Source: Nemopilema nomurai
Taxonomy: Eukaryota > Cnidaria > Scyphozoa > Rhizostomeae > Rhizostomatidae
Assembly: GCA_003864495.1 (NCBI GenBank)
Contig: ML133373.1
Location: 992,001 to 1,056,000, forward strand
Direction: 5' to 3'
Length of the DNA: 64,000 nucleotides
The position numbers were made by a program, and so were the translations under genes. The notes under the pieces are model-generated. The model saw only the letters and a program-made list of their open reading frames with translations. It did no database searches and was not told the origin of the DNA. Shown here piece by piece: positions 1 through 12,900 of the stretch (within the stretch, counting starts at the first letter, position 1; each line of letters starts with the position of its first letter).

Positions 1-1627
1 TATTCCTTTTCTGGCTGGCTACTGAAATATTTTAACTATTAAATCAAATAAATCAAATGATATAAACTTTTATTGCAAAAACACTCCCTCCTAGAAGTAG
101 GTTTGGAATTTCCTGACCCTTATCCCATGAGTGTCCACAGAAGCATGGAAACTACTAGTGTTATTAAAAGTAGTGTGCAATTTTCCCAAAGTCACATGTT
201 AAACTTAAGGGCAATATAGTAACTTTTGAAATGGTGGATGTGATCAGATTAGTGGATTATGGGTTGGGGCAATCTGTTGCCGTCAGTTGTGTGTCTATAT
301 CATACCCAAATTATTCCTTCCATTCAGAGTAAAACAGCTGAAGTTAAGAAAATTATGGAGAAAAATAAAACAATATTTCCTCGCTACCAAAACCTTTCAA
401 AGTCTGCACTTGAAACACTCAAAATGACCAATATTTGTTGCCACCTTAATAACATCAAGTGCAGCAAGCAGAAAGTGAATTAGTCTGATATTGGTATGTT
501 TGATAACTGTGAGTCTGGTAACTGCTACATTTATTCAAATGGAATCAAATGTCATCAAGTCTATAATTTTAGCTGCAACGGTTAATAGTTGATAAAAGCT
601 CATAATTGCAAACAGTTTTGACAACTGAAGGATACGATTATTAATATTGAGTAGCCATTAGTAGCAATTTTTCACCTAATATGCCAACATGAAGAGCACT
701 CACCTGTTATATAATAAAGTGAAGTTGCTCTTCCACTCAAAATACTTTCGCAAAATGTTTTATTCAAGTATGGTTGAAATTATATGCAGAAAGCCACTTT
801 GGTGTTAATTTTAGGAGACAGGAGGCATCTACTTGAATGATAAGTTGGTCTGGATACGGGCAAAAATATGGAACCCAGCTTCCATGATTGGTAAATTTGT
901 TGTGTAACTTTGTTGCTGTGGTTGGTAAATTATGAATGGTTAACTTATGATCATAAAAAAGAACCTTGCAAGTACAAAATCAAATTGGGGGGATTTCTTT
1001 TGAAAGAACACTGCATATCATCTTTGTTTGTTAGCTCTAAGCATCGTTAAAATCCGGGTTCTTCTAGCTTTCGCTTGCATTTAAAACGCCTCATTGACGT
1101 CGCAAGCATGTTTCTAGAGTGCTGGCTAATTTTTTTCTTTTATTTATCTATATACTTTAATAATAATTCAATTTTCATGACCACCTTGTTTTGCGATCTT
1201 AACATCTGTTTGTTTATAGCTAGTCTTCGTTGATTCTCGAACACTAAAAATCTACACTTAAACTCTTAACGAAAGTATTGGAGTTTTACAAACTTGGTAA
1301 TTTAAGCAGAATTGAAAAGCTTGGTTAAGAAACAGAGTAAATTTAAACAGTATTAACAAATCTGACGAGAAGAAAAGAAGCCCTGTTATTTACAACCGTG
1401 CTACTCATAACACTTCAGTGACTTGTTTTGTGAAATGAGAAATCAGATTACGAACGGCATTCAATATTGTAATTGTGAAATTTCACAGTCTAACATTCCT
1501 AGGTATGTAAAACACAATCAGAAATACAAAAACTTCGCTGCACGAGCAAGCTCGCTCGGATTTGACAATGTTTACATGAACAATCACATCTAAGGACCTT
1601 AGTCGACAAAACAAAATAGAAACTCAC
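1..1627. other. Stretch without recognised gene
   Basis: AT-rich sequence. A 74-codon plus-strand ORF at 259-483 has no features I recognise. If the 1628-1829 exon is real, this stretch is part of that gene's first intron. Confidence 0.4.
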
Positions 1628-1829
1628 CAAAACTTGCTATCGCGTACTGATCCCCGGACGACGGGCTACCACTAGCAAGTCGCTTCACTTTCGAGATTGC
1701 TGCATTCTCCGCTTTTCCTATCAGCCCGATACTCTTTATCCTCGCGCCCCACTTGGATATCAGTAGAAACCCGCAAAGTATGAAGAATATGGCTGATACA
1801 AGAAATCTTTTGAAAAACCGGTAATGCAT
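1628..1829 (-). CDS. 5' coding exon of a type II membrane protein (partial gene)
   Basis: An ATG at 1829 opens a 67-codon exon that ends at 1628 in a clean donor (TTTTG|GTGAGT, phase 1). The peptide has a short basic N-terminus, one hydrophobic segment at about residues 7-28 (FFKRFLVSAIFFILCGFLLI) and then a lysine/serine-rich stem. This is the usual start of a Golgi type II enzyme such as a glycosyltransferase or sulfotransferase, but no catalytic domain is visible, so the class is inferred. The remaining exons should lie on the minus strand below 1628; I could not recognise any in 1-1600, so they are probably left of the window. A chance ORF with a hydrophobic segment remains possible. Confidence 0.4.
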
Positions 1830-2289
1830 ATCCCTCGGTGAAATGCCTTCATCACCAGAAACTGCTTTCTAGGCCACGCATCATCTTTATCCACGGATTT
1901 AGGTCTAATCAACGAAGAAAATGAGTAAGTTTAGGACAAGCCTCGCCATGTTCCATTGGTTTCTCCGCTTAATATGCGGCTAAGATCCTTTTGTAGGCGT
2001 GTAAACCATTTCTGCGTGTCAATTTTCAACTTTCACATTTTCTTGAGGTCAAGTCAAACACAGGCGCCAAAGATCAAAAGGAAAACAGGCTCCTTCGTGG
2101 CGTCCAGCCGCATGCACCCGTCATGAAGATCAGAGAGAAGCGGGTGACAATGTGAAACAACCCCCTTATTATTCAATGGTTCACAAAATAGACCTTGCAT
2201 GCATGTATTTGGATCATGATATTTTTCTAGTTCTATCTAAAGTTAAAGTCTCAACTAAGCTGTCTTTTTATCAACCTTCTTAAGCCAGA

Positions 2290-2480
2290 TCATGCCATAC
2301 AATACCATAAGATACAGTATCATACCATACCAAACCAAAACACATCATACCATATCATACCTTACCTAGCCTTACCTTACCTTACCTTACCTAATCTTAC
2401 CATAGCATACCATATCATACCACACCACGCCATAACATACCTCATTATACAATAAACATAATGTCATGTCATACCAAACA
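2290..2480. repeat. Degenerate CATAC/CTTAC pentanucleotide microsatellite
   Basis: About 190 bases are built from variants of a five-base unit (CATAC, CTTAC, CATAT), including a pure block of CTTAC copies near 2365-2390. Simple-sequence DNA; no coding role is seen. Confidence 0.85.
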
Positions 2481-5400
2481 TTCATCACCAAATTGATGCA
2501 TACGTTTTTCTAGGTGATGTCAGTTAAAATCATGCTAGCTCTTTGAGAAGACAATAATTAAGCTTTAATTATCAATCAACGCTTGGAAAAAATTATTAAA
2601 AATTTAACTGGATGCCAGGCTGAAAACATACAAGTGGTTTCTGTTGACAGGCAAAACACGCAGCCCTCCATTGTCGAAAACATGAAAAGAAGCCTCGAGC
2701 CTAGTTTTAAACAATTATATTCGAGCCATTCAGTTCTATTTTCATCTGCGCGTAATGCATTCAAAATACCTGTATCGACCATACAATTGCTTGCAAATAT
2801 GCGTTTGTCTTGTGATGCTATAGTTCCAATTGCATGAACGTAAACCAGCCCATTGAATCTAAACAGGCCTACATCAAACAAAAGCCAACAGTTTCATTGC
2901 ATGAAAACAATAGACCTTGCGCCGCGATTCTTTTAAATATTTCATTACTTAGGATGGAATTACACCACAGATCTAATGTACTTGTAATACCACAATTCGA
3001 ATCAAATCAGAATTATCACGAGCGACAAATCTAGAGGAAGCAGATTCGCTTAAGGAGCTTAAGACGTTTATACACCAATATCAAAACAACAATCGATCCT
3101 ACTTTGTGATTTATACACCGTGCGATGAAAAGAATGTATTTGCATTCTCCATCAAAACAAAACGTTATTATGTAATAATTCCACTTTCTAGTATCACCTC
3201 AAGATGTCTACGCAAAATGGTTCTTGATACCATTCTCTTCTGCGACTTCAAACGAGCACTAAACATAAGATATCATGGAGGAAGTTGAAGTATTTACCAC
3301 TAAACTGGTCGAACCTCGTCTGCGTTTAAGCGACCCAACGCTGCATTGTACAGAAAGTCTTGCCAGAATGGAATCCGTTTTACTGACAAGCCTAACAATA
3401 CAGAAGTTCCCACGTAACCTCAGCCAACGGGTAACTAGTGATAAAGCGAAATAGACCACCAGTGTTCAATTTGCATCATCCTTTGAACTCGTTTCATGGC
3501 ATCTTAGCATTCGGTAAGGATAAACCGCCCTTGATGTTTAAGCATGAAACACCAACTTTATACTTAATCAGAGCTATTTCATCTTCATATGCACTGATGG
3601 TGCCTCTGCGTAGCAGGACAATGCACAACATTTCAAACCCTTCTGTTTCATATGTCTTTTATATCACACAGCAACCAGAGTAAGTCTTGGAAACAATTTA
3701 CGCATTGAATTTGATGTGCATGTTCAATTACCGTGGTATTTTTTGCTCAAGCAAATTTAAGCCATCAGTTCAATAACGGGATTTCAAAACAGTCTTTCAT
3801 TTGATAATTTAATGCCAGAAAGACAATAAGCTACACAGTCAAGCTCCGCGTTGCAAGAAAATACGGAGAAGAACGGGACGTGATGCCTAAAGCGAAGAAG
3901 GCATCACTGCAAAGAAGCCGTTAATAAAAGGCCTAGTATATGAATTTGCAGTTAACATTTTGTTGGGATTTGGAGGTTTTCAAGGGAATGGAAAAGGGAA
4001 AAATAATTTAGATTAGATAAAAAAAATTCAATTAATGTTAGGAACCAGGCTAAAGAAATTTATTAGGGGTGTGTTCATTATATTGCAAAATCCTTCCACT
4101 TTAACCCGGGTACAAATGTACGACAAAACGGGAATAATAGTTGAGCAGAGTTATTTCATTTTTGGTAGTGGATTCAATTTTTATGACTTATGTTTGATTC
4201 ACGATATCTTCATACTTCAACCATTCATGGCAATGCCAGTCATACAAAACCACGAATGTACAATCAAGTTTATCAATGTGTACATATCAATTGAGTGAGC
4301 TTCAATGTGAAAAGTATATGCCAATGGCATCATGAAGTGAGTTTCGTAGTATGAACTCCACTCATTAACAACTCTTAATGTACTTTAAATGCAATGATGG
4401 GTGCGTTAAGATTACCAGGGGGTGCAACTGCTAGTGAGTATACGTTAGTTTCAACGTATACTAACGCATAGGAAATCAATATGGCATCCTGCAATATTTC
4501 TTAAAAATCGTTACCTTCGATCCTTATGCCCTCAATGATTCAGGTATCTTCATGGAACGAAGATCTTTTTACATTATCCGGGATGCAAGTCAAAGCAAGA
4601 AATTCATTTCTTTCGTTTAATAGAATTCTGCCCGTATTACCTGCCTTTATTTGCAAACGACGCGACCAGGGGGGTACATTGCGTTTGGAGCACCATGGCG
4701 ACGTTGTCATGGAAACATACAAGGTCACGCAAGCGTCAGTAATGGGTGAAACATGTTCAGGTCCAGAAAAGGTCTTGAGCTTCTCTCAACACTAAAAACA
4801 TAGCTCATAATCCTCTTATGCTGACATTCTATTTCCGAGAAGTGACTTTACGGCTTGTCTACGAAAGCATCCCTTATTTAAATGTCAATTGTTAAACCAT
4901 TTGAAAATTTTTAGCTAATAAAAATTGTATCTGAATTGTATGGAGATCATGCAGCGGTTCATTACTGTCTTCCCAGATGAATAAACCACAGATCGCTGGA
5001 TTGTTTCTTCCTCCTTTCATTCCCTTGAAGTAAAGCAGCGTATTCGAATTTATAATAACAAAGGCCTAATAAACAAGAGCGAGTTTTCAATGCAAAGGGG
5101 AGCAGATGTTGTCGATGTTTAGAATTACGGCTGCACCTGGTTCGTATTAAGACAAAATTAAGAATTTTAGCAAGGCTGAAGATCTCGTTTTCCTTAGCTT
5201 AGACAGCTTTTCTTGATAAAGACATAAACAAATCTGAGAGGTAGTGTCTCGTTAACGTTTAAGATTCTTTACATGAAAATTGCTTTTGGAACCTCAATGT
5301 CAGAAGCCTATAGATAAATTAGGTAATTAGACGTGAATGCAAGTTTGTAGAAAATAAATGAATGGCTTCTGTCATTCTTTATTTTCGTACGAGTTTTTAA

Positions 5401-5977
5401 CAGCTAAGGAAATCAAGAGGGATGTTATTGGACTATATTATCACCCAGCTGCCAAAGGTTAGATATCCTGCTTATGAAGCAACCTCGTTTATGGGAAGAT
5501 TGTTCTTGGGCACTTCAACAAACAGCATTTGACTTGCTTTTTATAAAAAGAGTATCTCAAAAGTTCTAAAGCCATGGTAATATTCACGACCATGGTAATA
5601 TTAATTGGTTTTGTGATCTGAAAGATTGCCTTCATTTTCATTATTTTTGTACTTATCCATACTTTTACTGTAATTTTCCAGCTTCTGTCTTATAAACAGG
5701 TTACTTCCAATCCTTCTTTAACTTTTAATGTCACCATGTCCTTAATGTCAGCTCTTATCTAAAGCAATAATAGTATTCTTATTGTTAATCAACAACAAGT
5801 TTTGTAACCTTCTTTCATCTGGAACCCGCACTTCAACTGTTTTAGGCCTTCATGAGAACATCTTACTGACTGGATAGAGTTCATTACCTGGAAGGATCCC
5901 TTGAATTTGAACATCGCGTATTCTACACAACTTTAAGACTTATTTTGATAACGGGTCTTAACCACAATAAACTCTCA
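2481..5977. other. Stretch without recognised gene
   Basis: Several short ORFs lie on both strands (for example 2583-2837, 2834-3034, 3438-3683 and 4526-4795 on plus, 2576-2881 on minus), but none shows a known domain or a consistent splice-linked frame. A perfect 10-bp inverted repeat lies at 4437-4462 (arms AGTATACGTT/AACGTATACT, 6-base loop). A 13-base duplicate (CCATGGTAATATT) lies near 5572-5603. Confidence 0.4.
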
Positions 5978-6116
5978 GGGCCTCCGACGAAGGGGGGCCG
6001 GGGGGGGCATGGCCCCCGTACTTTTTTGTAAAACATTAGATCTTTTCTAAATATATTTTGTTATGATTGTTATAATCTTCCTTGGCCCCTCTACTTTCCA
6101 ACCTGCGTCGGAGCCC
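5978..6116. mobile_element. Candidate short MITE with imperfect terminal inverted repeats
   Basis: The left end GGGCCTCCGACG (5978-5989) and right end CGTCGGAGCCC (6106-6116) are inverted copies that differ by one base gain or loss. A G-rich stretch, GGGGGGCCGGGGGGGGC, sits just inside the left end. At about 140 bp with no ORF it looks like a non-autonomous DNA transposon. No clear target-site duplication is visible, so the family is not assigned. Confidence 0.4.
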
Positions 6117-6406
6117 ACGACTCCCATAGACTTTCAACTCTGAGTTGTTCAGGATACGTAGCAGAATGTTTTGGTGCAAATTTCTGGCATCGATTACTGG
6201 CAGACATTAATATGACGTCATAAAAATGTCTTCAACTTGTCTATGCCTATAGCTAAGGATAATATGATTCTAACTGTTAACTTTTCCACACTTATTCTAT
6301 ACTCTTTTGATTCAAACTTTATATTCATTACATCGTTAAGTTGCCTTTCGCCAAATGTGTTTACATCAATTGCGATACGGTTACGAATAATTATCTCGAA
6401 GTGGAA

Positions 6407-6781
6407 CTAACTTTGAGAATAATACTTATCGCAAACGATGCCTTTTACGGCTATTGCTACACTTGTTAATAACTGTATGAGAAACATGGGGTGTTCGAGA
6501 TAATCTCGCAGGATAGTTACTGTCTGGTGCCATTTTCTTCTGCCTGAAAGAGTTCGAGCAACTTTAGTTGAAAATATCGTTGTCAAAGTCATGAGAATTG
6601 CCTTCACTGTGTGTGGAATACGCAAGCCTTGAAATACAAGTGCTACCTTACAATCATGAAGAAGTTGGCACAGAATGGATATATTCACACGAGGTGTCTC
6701 GCTTGTTCGCTGACTACTTGTGTTGCAAATGAGGCCTAACCGAGGCCCTAACTCTGTCGACATCCATTTAGGGACATACAA
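6407..6781 (-). CDS. Hypothetical 124-aa ORF, unrecognised
   Basis: This is an uninterrupted ATG-to-stop ORF of 124 codons, the longest in the gene-poor 1-8 kb stretch. The peptide is mixed hydrophobic/basic with a leucine- and valine-rich centre and no motif I recognise. No matching splice partners were found, and the flanks show no clear promoter or poly(A) signal. It could be an orphan gene, an exon of an unrecognised gene or a chance ORF. Confidence 0.18.
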   Translation of the reverse strand: MYVPKWMSTELGPRLGLICNTSSQRTSETPRVNISILCQLLHDCKVALVFQGLRIPHTVKAILMTLTTIFSTKVARTLSGRRKWHQTVTILRDYLEHPMFLIQLLTSVAIAVKGIVCDKYYSQS

Positions 6782-8215
6782 AAATCGAACGGTATTTGTG
6801 TTTTTTTAAATTAAGGCATGTATTAAATGGATCACTTAAACCCATCCCGAAATGAATACCAGCCTGAAATAGATGCGCATTTGGAAAGAATGTACGGAAA
6901 TTTCCTTTTAACCAACGTTTCTAACTTCAAACCGCATGTTAAAATATTCATTTATAATCAGCTTCATTATTTGAACGGCTTTCGTTACGCTTGCTTTATA
7001 TCACTATCTTTATCGAAAGTTGATGGAAATTATAATTAAAAAATGATAACTTTCATATACTACACAGGTTTTATTGTTGGTAGCTTTCATGCTTCAACTA
7101 ATGAGAGTATCTATACACCTTTAGCCGAAAGAAGATGACTTTGAATAGTTACAAAGGGCAGACATTTGATTGATCGCGAATGTTATTAGCTGGTAGAGCT
7201 GTACCAACATTAGTTTAATGCTGCTACGCAGCGCCCGTTTGTTTGCAGTTCGCTCGAGGGCTATCAAGTGCATGCACTGCTAGGACACCTTCCAAAAATC
7301 TCATTTTTTCTACCCCCCGAGCATAACACGCGTCAGTTTTTGTACCCCGGGTATATACATGTTGCCTTTCTATTGTGCTGTTTAATCGTGGGAAGGGGGT
7401 GGTGGTAATAATCGAGGGGATGACAATTATTTCTGGAAGATTAGCGATCTTGGAGATCGGAATAAAGAGGACTAAAATATGGGTGGAATTGAAGGTGGAA
7501 AACACAGATTAGTGAAGTCAATTTTACACACATCTATTCACATGCACTTCAGTTTTCGCACTTTCCCGTGAATTTGTATATGCAGTCTCTATTCTCTAGG
7601 GCTTTGTAGTGAACTGAATATATGTCTCATATAGGTGAAAAGCCAGTTACGGAGAAAAGACAGTTATCATTTTGTGCTTCGATTCTAGTGTTGTGCTGTG
7701 CTTACACAGAAGAATAAGAATGTTGTCAAATTAAACTTTCAGTCGGTTCTGGAAATTTTCATTGCAGATCCCAGGTATCTTGTTTTATTCACAAGAGTAC
7801 CAACCGGGCTTGCGTCAATTGGAGGAATTTTTAATCATTTCAATAAAGCAACAAACAGAACCGTTTTTATAGGCAATCCAATTTTGGAACAACCAGGAGT
7901 TCATGTAGGAACAGCTTTGACAGGTCCTGTGACAGGTCCTGTGACATAAACCTTGTTAATTTCAGTAATTTCAAAAACACCTGCAGTAACCCCATTGCAA
8001 AACAAAATTGATTTCCTTACAGCATAAGATGGGGAAAAAGGTTTCTTGAAGATGGTTTTTCAGGGTTGATGAGTAGACATATTCTGAAAAGTCAAACATT
8101 TGGAAATCTTCAAGCCTAATCCATAGAATTAAACAGAGAGAGGGATTTCTTTGCAAAAACTAAGCAATATGTTTAGGTGCACAAACATAAAATATCTCAC
8201 ACACAGTACCTGAAA
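6782..8215. other. Stretch without recognised gene
   Basis: Only short ORFs without recognisable domains. A 13-bp tandem duplication (ACAGGTCCTGTG type) is at about 7918-7945. The right end is likely 3' flank of MRPL47. Confidence 0.4.
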
Positions 8216-9903
8216 TTAAATCATTGAAAAGTTTGATTGCTTGGCCGTTTTATCTTCACTACTAACTTTGTCTACTCTGCCTTCAGTGACAGGTGATTGT
8301 TCATTATTTGCTGAATTCTTATCTATTAACACGTTACTACCTTTGAGCGAATCTTCTTTTTCCTTCTGACTGTTTTCCATCAAACTAGAAGCATCTTCTT
8401 GAAATTTAGGCTCATAACCCAATGCCTCCAGCCTTTTAACTGCCAATTCTCTTTCTCCAATTACTTGCTTGATCATCCCCATTGACTTCTGAACTTTCTT
8501 CATTCGTTCTGGGTTCGGCATAGGGACTTGCAATCGTTTGGCCTCTGCCATCACTGTTTGTAACATGTTCATTTCTTTGAGCAAAACATACCAAAGCTTA
8601 TGCAGATCATTGTAGCTCTTTTGCCTCAAATCAGATGCATGCCACCTCCGTCCTAAATTTTGGAAGAACAAGACATCTTCAAAATACAAAGTATTTATCA
8701 AAAAAAAGAGAGCAGGAGCTGTTCTGCTAATGTGCAAAATAAGCCTGCTATGATAAGGAAAATTTAAAACTAAAACAGACTAAAAAGCAATTTTATTTTA
8801 ATAAACTCTTTACCTTTTTCACAATGATAGATTAGAACAGTAACATATTAGAAAAAAGATATATATGGACTCTGTTAACCAATAACTATACAAATTTCAT
8901 ACAGCCATGGCATTATTAAGCAAAAGAGGACTTGTGGTAGACTTGTAAAGCAGTTAATGTTCAGTGACTGGTGACACAAAATATTAAAAGGTAAAAAAAT
9001 AAAATTAAGGCATCTTCAAGTCAACAAGAAAAGCTTGATTTTCAACAGAAGTTCAAGAAGAAGTTCAGATGATGACTAAAGAAATGAATTATAAAAATGG
9101 AAATCTATGAAATGAGGATAATCTTTCCAAAGCTCAAGAGGATTTGCCAAAATTGTGTTATTTAATACAAAGAAGCATAGAGAAATTAGCGAAGAAGTAA
9201 CCATCTTTTTGCACAATAAATTCTCCACTTAATTGTATTTTAGAGGCAAACTAACCATCACTTAATAATTCAAAACTTGTTCTAAATAAACCAAATGTTT
9301 CAACCATGAACAATTGGCTTGAATGATTGCTTCTTGCTCTGAAAGTCAAAACTACTTGCAGAGACGTAAAATAGATGTCCTGCCTTCACGCTTTCCTCGG
9401 TATCAATTCCAGTAGCTTTACATCTGCTACTTTATTTCATAAGCATAAAAGTCGGACAAAAGGGGGCATGTAAACCTCTTACTTTACAGCATTTGAGGCG
9501 AATTACCCCCATCAGCAGCTCAGGAAGATGCCCCTTTATAGGCCTGTACTCCCCCATTTTGGGGGTGTTTTCTAAATCATTGCTTTCTTATAATCTATTA
9601 TTAATTTACCCATATCTTTAACCGATCTTAATCGGTTGCAAAATGAAACGCATATTTCTTCATAACACCATTTCGTGTTAGTTTTTAATTTGAAAATCTT
9701 ATCATACCAGTTTTTACTTCTTTTGGTGCTGGTCCGCCGGATTCATATACACCAGGAGGAAAAAACTCTTCAAGTCCTTTTCTTCCAGTAGTACATGAAA
9801 ATCCTTTTAAACAATATCGAGGGCATCTTGTAGCAGCGATGCTTGGAAATTTTAAATTTACTACAGTCCCAAAAATACCAAAGCTTCTACGAACCGCCGC
9901 CAT
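8216..9903 (-). CDS. MRPL47: Mitochondrial ribosomal protein L47 (uL29m)
   Basis: Structural protein of the large mitoribosomal subunit, the mitochondrial member of the uL29 family. Two coding exons: 9903-9708 and 8652-8216. The donor (ACTG|GTATGA) and acceptor (TTTAG|GACGG) join in phase 1 to give 210 residues; human MRPL47 is about 250. The N-terminus is basic and rich in Arg/Ser/Phe, as expected for a mitochondrial presequence, followed by GLEEFFPPG and, across the splice, RRWHASDLRQKSYNDLHKLW. That block plus YVLLKEMNML is the hallmark of the family. The C-terminal 55 residues are polar and low in complexity. Identification rests on remembered family sequence and is strong; the final residues and the UTRs are less certain. 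Confidence 0.92.
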
Positions 9904-12900
9904 TTTTGATTGTGAGTTAGCCTCGATTTAAAGAAGAGGCTGCTAAGATACAGAAATAAAACCTTTGGCACCCACCAATTCCTAGTAACCCCCAAATAGT
10001 TCTATTTTTGTCAAGACGGAAGATTTGCAGAAGCTTTTTCTTTAACTCTTTGGCAAAAAGCTGAAGCAAGTGGTTCAGATATTATGCTATTTTTAACCAG
10101 TTGATAGGCACATTCCAAAAAGCAGCAGAGTCGTTTCCAGCTTTTCTCAATACATGGCTATAAAGTACATAAATTCCTTTCTTATTGCCATGCTTTTCTG
10201 AAGATTTTGAGAATCTGGAAGCTTTTTTGAAAGCTGGAAGTGCCTGCTTAAGCACTAATCTCAGAACAAAGCCTATTTTCACGTGCAAAAACCCCAAACA
10301 CGAAAATGACACATTTCCAACTCGAAGTTTAATTATAGACAGCCTTTCACGTTTGTGAGGTTTGCCCTAGAAGTTAAGTTTATTTTATGGCAGATCATGT
10401 TGAACGATGGTCTGATTGCGTGCTCAGATATGGAGCTGGTGGTTTACAGTAAAGATTGATTACAGTAATGATTAACTTATCATGCTAAGACTGTTGCTAC
10501 TTGCAAAATAGACCAGTTTGGTTTGAATAGAGCTGGAGCCAGGCGGTATTAGCGTCAGTCCTTATGAAAATCAATCAAAAATTCAGACCTCCTTTCCCAA
10601 CGCCAACTCTCACTGTCATATAGAGAAAGATAGAATCAGATAAAATGGAGAAAACCTTTGGTAAACCAATTACCCTACCAGAGTATTAAGTGCCTTTTTC
10701 ATAGCGCTTTATCGACTGTTTGAATATCGATTTGCATTTATTCTAATACATTCCTCATGCTTCGAATTTATTAGGGGTGAGTGGGCATTTACTCAAGTGA
10801 ACATTACTTACTTCAGACGTTTGTGTATTTCAACACAGGGCTTTCCTTTTAACCGTAAAATACAAGAAGCATAATTGCATTGGTGGCAAGATAAATTTTG
10901 CAAGAGTAGAAAAATGTAGCAATGACTTTGTTTCTGACAATTATCCTAATTTTTCATGATTTAGCAATTGCTGGATCTTACTACGAAGCTACGAAGCAGT
11001 ATTAAAGTTGAATATATAACAGCTTTGAAAAATTTAATAAAGCTAATCTGGTTTTCAAATGCATATAATTATTATAGGTCTCATAAGCCACGCAGTAGCT
11101 ACCCTTTAACTATAGAGATCCTCATTAATTAGAAGACCTTTTTGACAGGTGTAGATTTAAGTCCGAGGACAGTTTAGGATTGGGCTCAGACTCAGGCTAT
11201 GATCGCTTTCTGTGAATTGACAGATTATCACATGTTTGGATATTGATCGAGTTTTGGGCAATGCCTCAGATTCAGAAGGGTAAAAAAGTAGAGAAACCAG
11301 TGTGTTCTATCACAAGTTGTTTGAATGTTGAACAATCCAACTTGTTGAAACATGACTCAAAGTAAGTTTGCAAGTAAAGGAACGACATTGTTTAATAATA
11401 AACTGTTTAAACGTTCTGCAATCCAAGTAATTGTACACATGCCTGCCCAAATACGAAATTTACACAGCTTGTGCACGAAGTGAAGAACCACCAGACATAC
11501 GTGGCTGATTGATTCTATTTATTCTAATGATCCTGGTTATTACAATTTTTGAAAACTGCATTACCTTATGAATACTACTGAATTCATCAACCGCAGTTTA
11601 TGTAGGCTCTTCGAAATTCTCTGATGGCCCCCCCCCCCCCCCTAGATTAGAACTCTGGGCTGGGCGGTAAATGCGTGAGAAACTGCGTATGGGTATTTTG
11701 TCGCTGCGGAATGATGCATGCCTCGCCTACATCTAACTTAATTTTATTAATTTAACATTTATTTTATTTAATACCTCAATTTTAACTACAACGATTGTCA
11801 ATAGGAATACAGGTCCTTGAATGATAGCAGACAGTTTGTGTCTGAACAAGTCAACCTGTAAAATATCAGTTATTATTATTATTAATGATGATCCCTGCAT
11901 GCCATGCCCACCTCCTCTGCCGTATGGAATGCCCTATTTTGGCTCATTGCTTGTTGTGAAAGTAATAGGTAGGATCTTTATGGGCAAAGCACGCTTGTTC
12001 TAGGGCTCTCAGAGATAGGACCGTTGCAAGACTATTTTTCTGCATTGCTTTGACCCTGGGGCAGCTGGGGGAGCTTCCAAACTGCTATTGGAAAAATTCA
12101 CGGGGGCCAAGCCATAAAATATTTCGACCACACCCTTTCGGTGGATAGGAAATTCTAGTAATGTCTTTTAAACAAACGACTTAGATATTTTGATTGTGTT
12201 AAACTTTCTATACACAAGCAAAAGCGTCGTGAAAGTTTTTATGCCATAGAAAAGAACAATATCATATCTTTTAAACTTTTGAGTGTACAGAAACAATGAA
12301 GATTTATTTATCCATTAAAATAAAACCGACCTATTTGTTGTTAGTTGTAAGACCTAAAACGCGTCACCATGTTCGTGTGAAAATTTGGTTGCTGGACCAT
12401 CCGGTGACTGAAGCTTCTGTTCTATTTCCAAGTTTGATATGACTTGCAAAAGGAAATTACAGGAAGCGTTCCGTGTCAAAGGTATTTGATGCTCTTGGAG
12501 GGCATTTGCAATAAACTTGGCGGGAAGTACAACTAGCGAGGTTTGGAAAAAGGTTTTTGTGGGTGGTTAAAGAGCTATGCCTGCAAACTGTGCCCAGGAC
12601 AAACACGGTGGTGAATTTTTGTATATGACATGCCAGTAAATACTAGAAATTACAGGGAGGGAGGGAGGGAACTAAGCCAACAACGGGTTAAAGTGGAAAG
12701 GAACGTATCGTTGGGACATTCAATTTCAGTGCTCTTGGAATTCATCCAAGTTGCTTTCTTTATTTTAAATATATGTGTTGAAATATATATGAGTATTCTT
12801 TTTTAATATCTAATTATAAGTTATCTAAATCCAAGTTATAAAGAAATATCCTAACTCGCCATCTGATATTTGCAATTTCTGCATCGCTGCCCCTGAACAG

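Noticed and set aside
4526..4795. 89-codon ORF as a gene
   Set aside because: No domain, no splice partners and an overlapping minus-strand ORF of similar length; most likely chance.
11620..11645. Poly-C and poly-G runs (also near 17708, 23742 and 35626) as regulatory quadruplexes
   Set aside because: Single homopolymer runs are common in such genomes and prone to sequencing error; there is no link to a gene.
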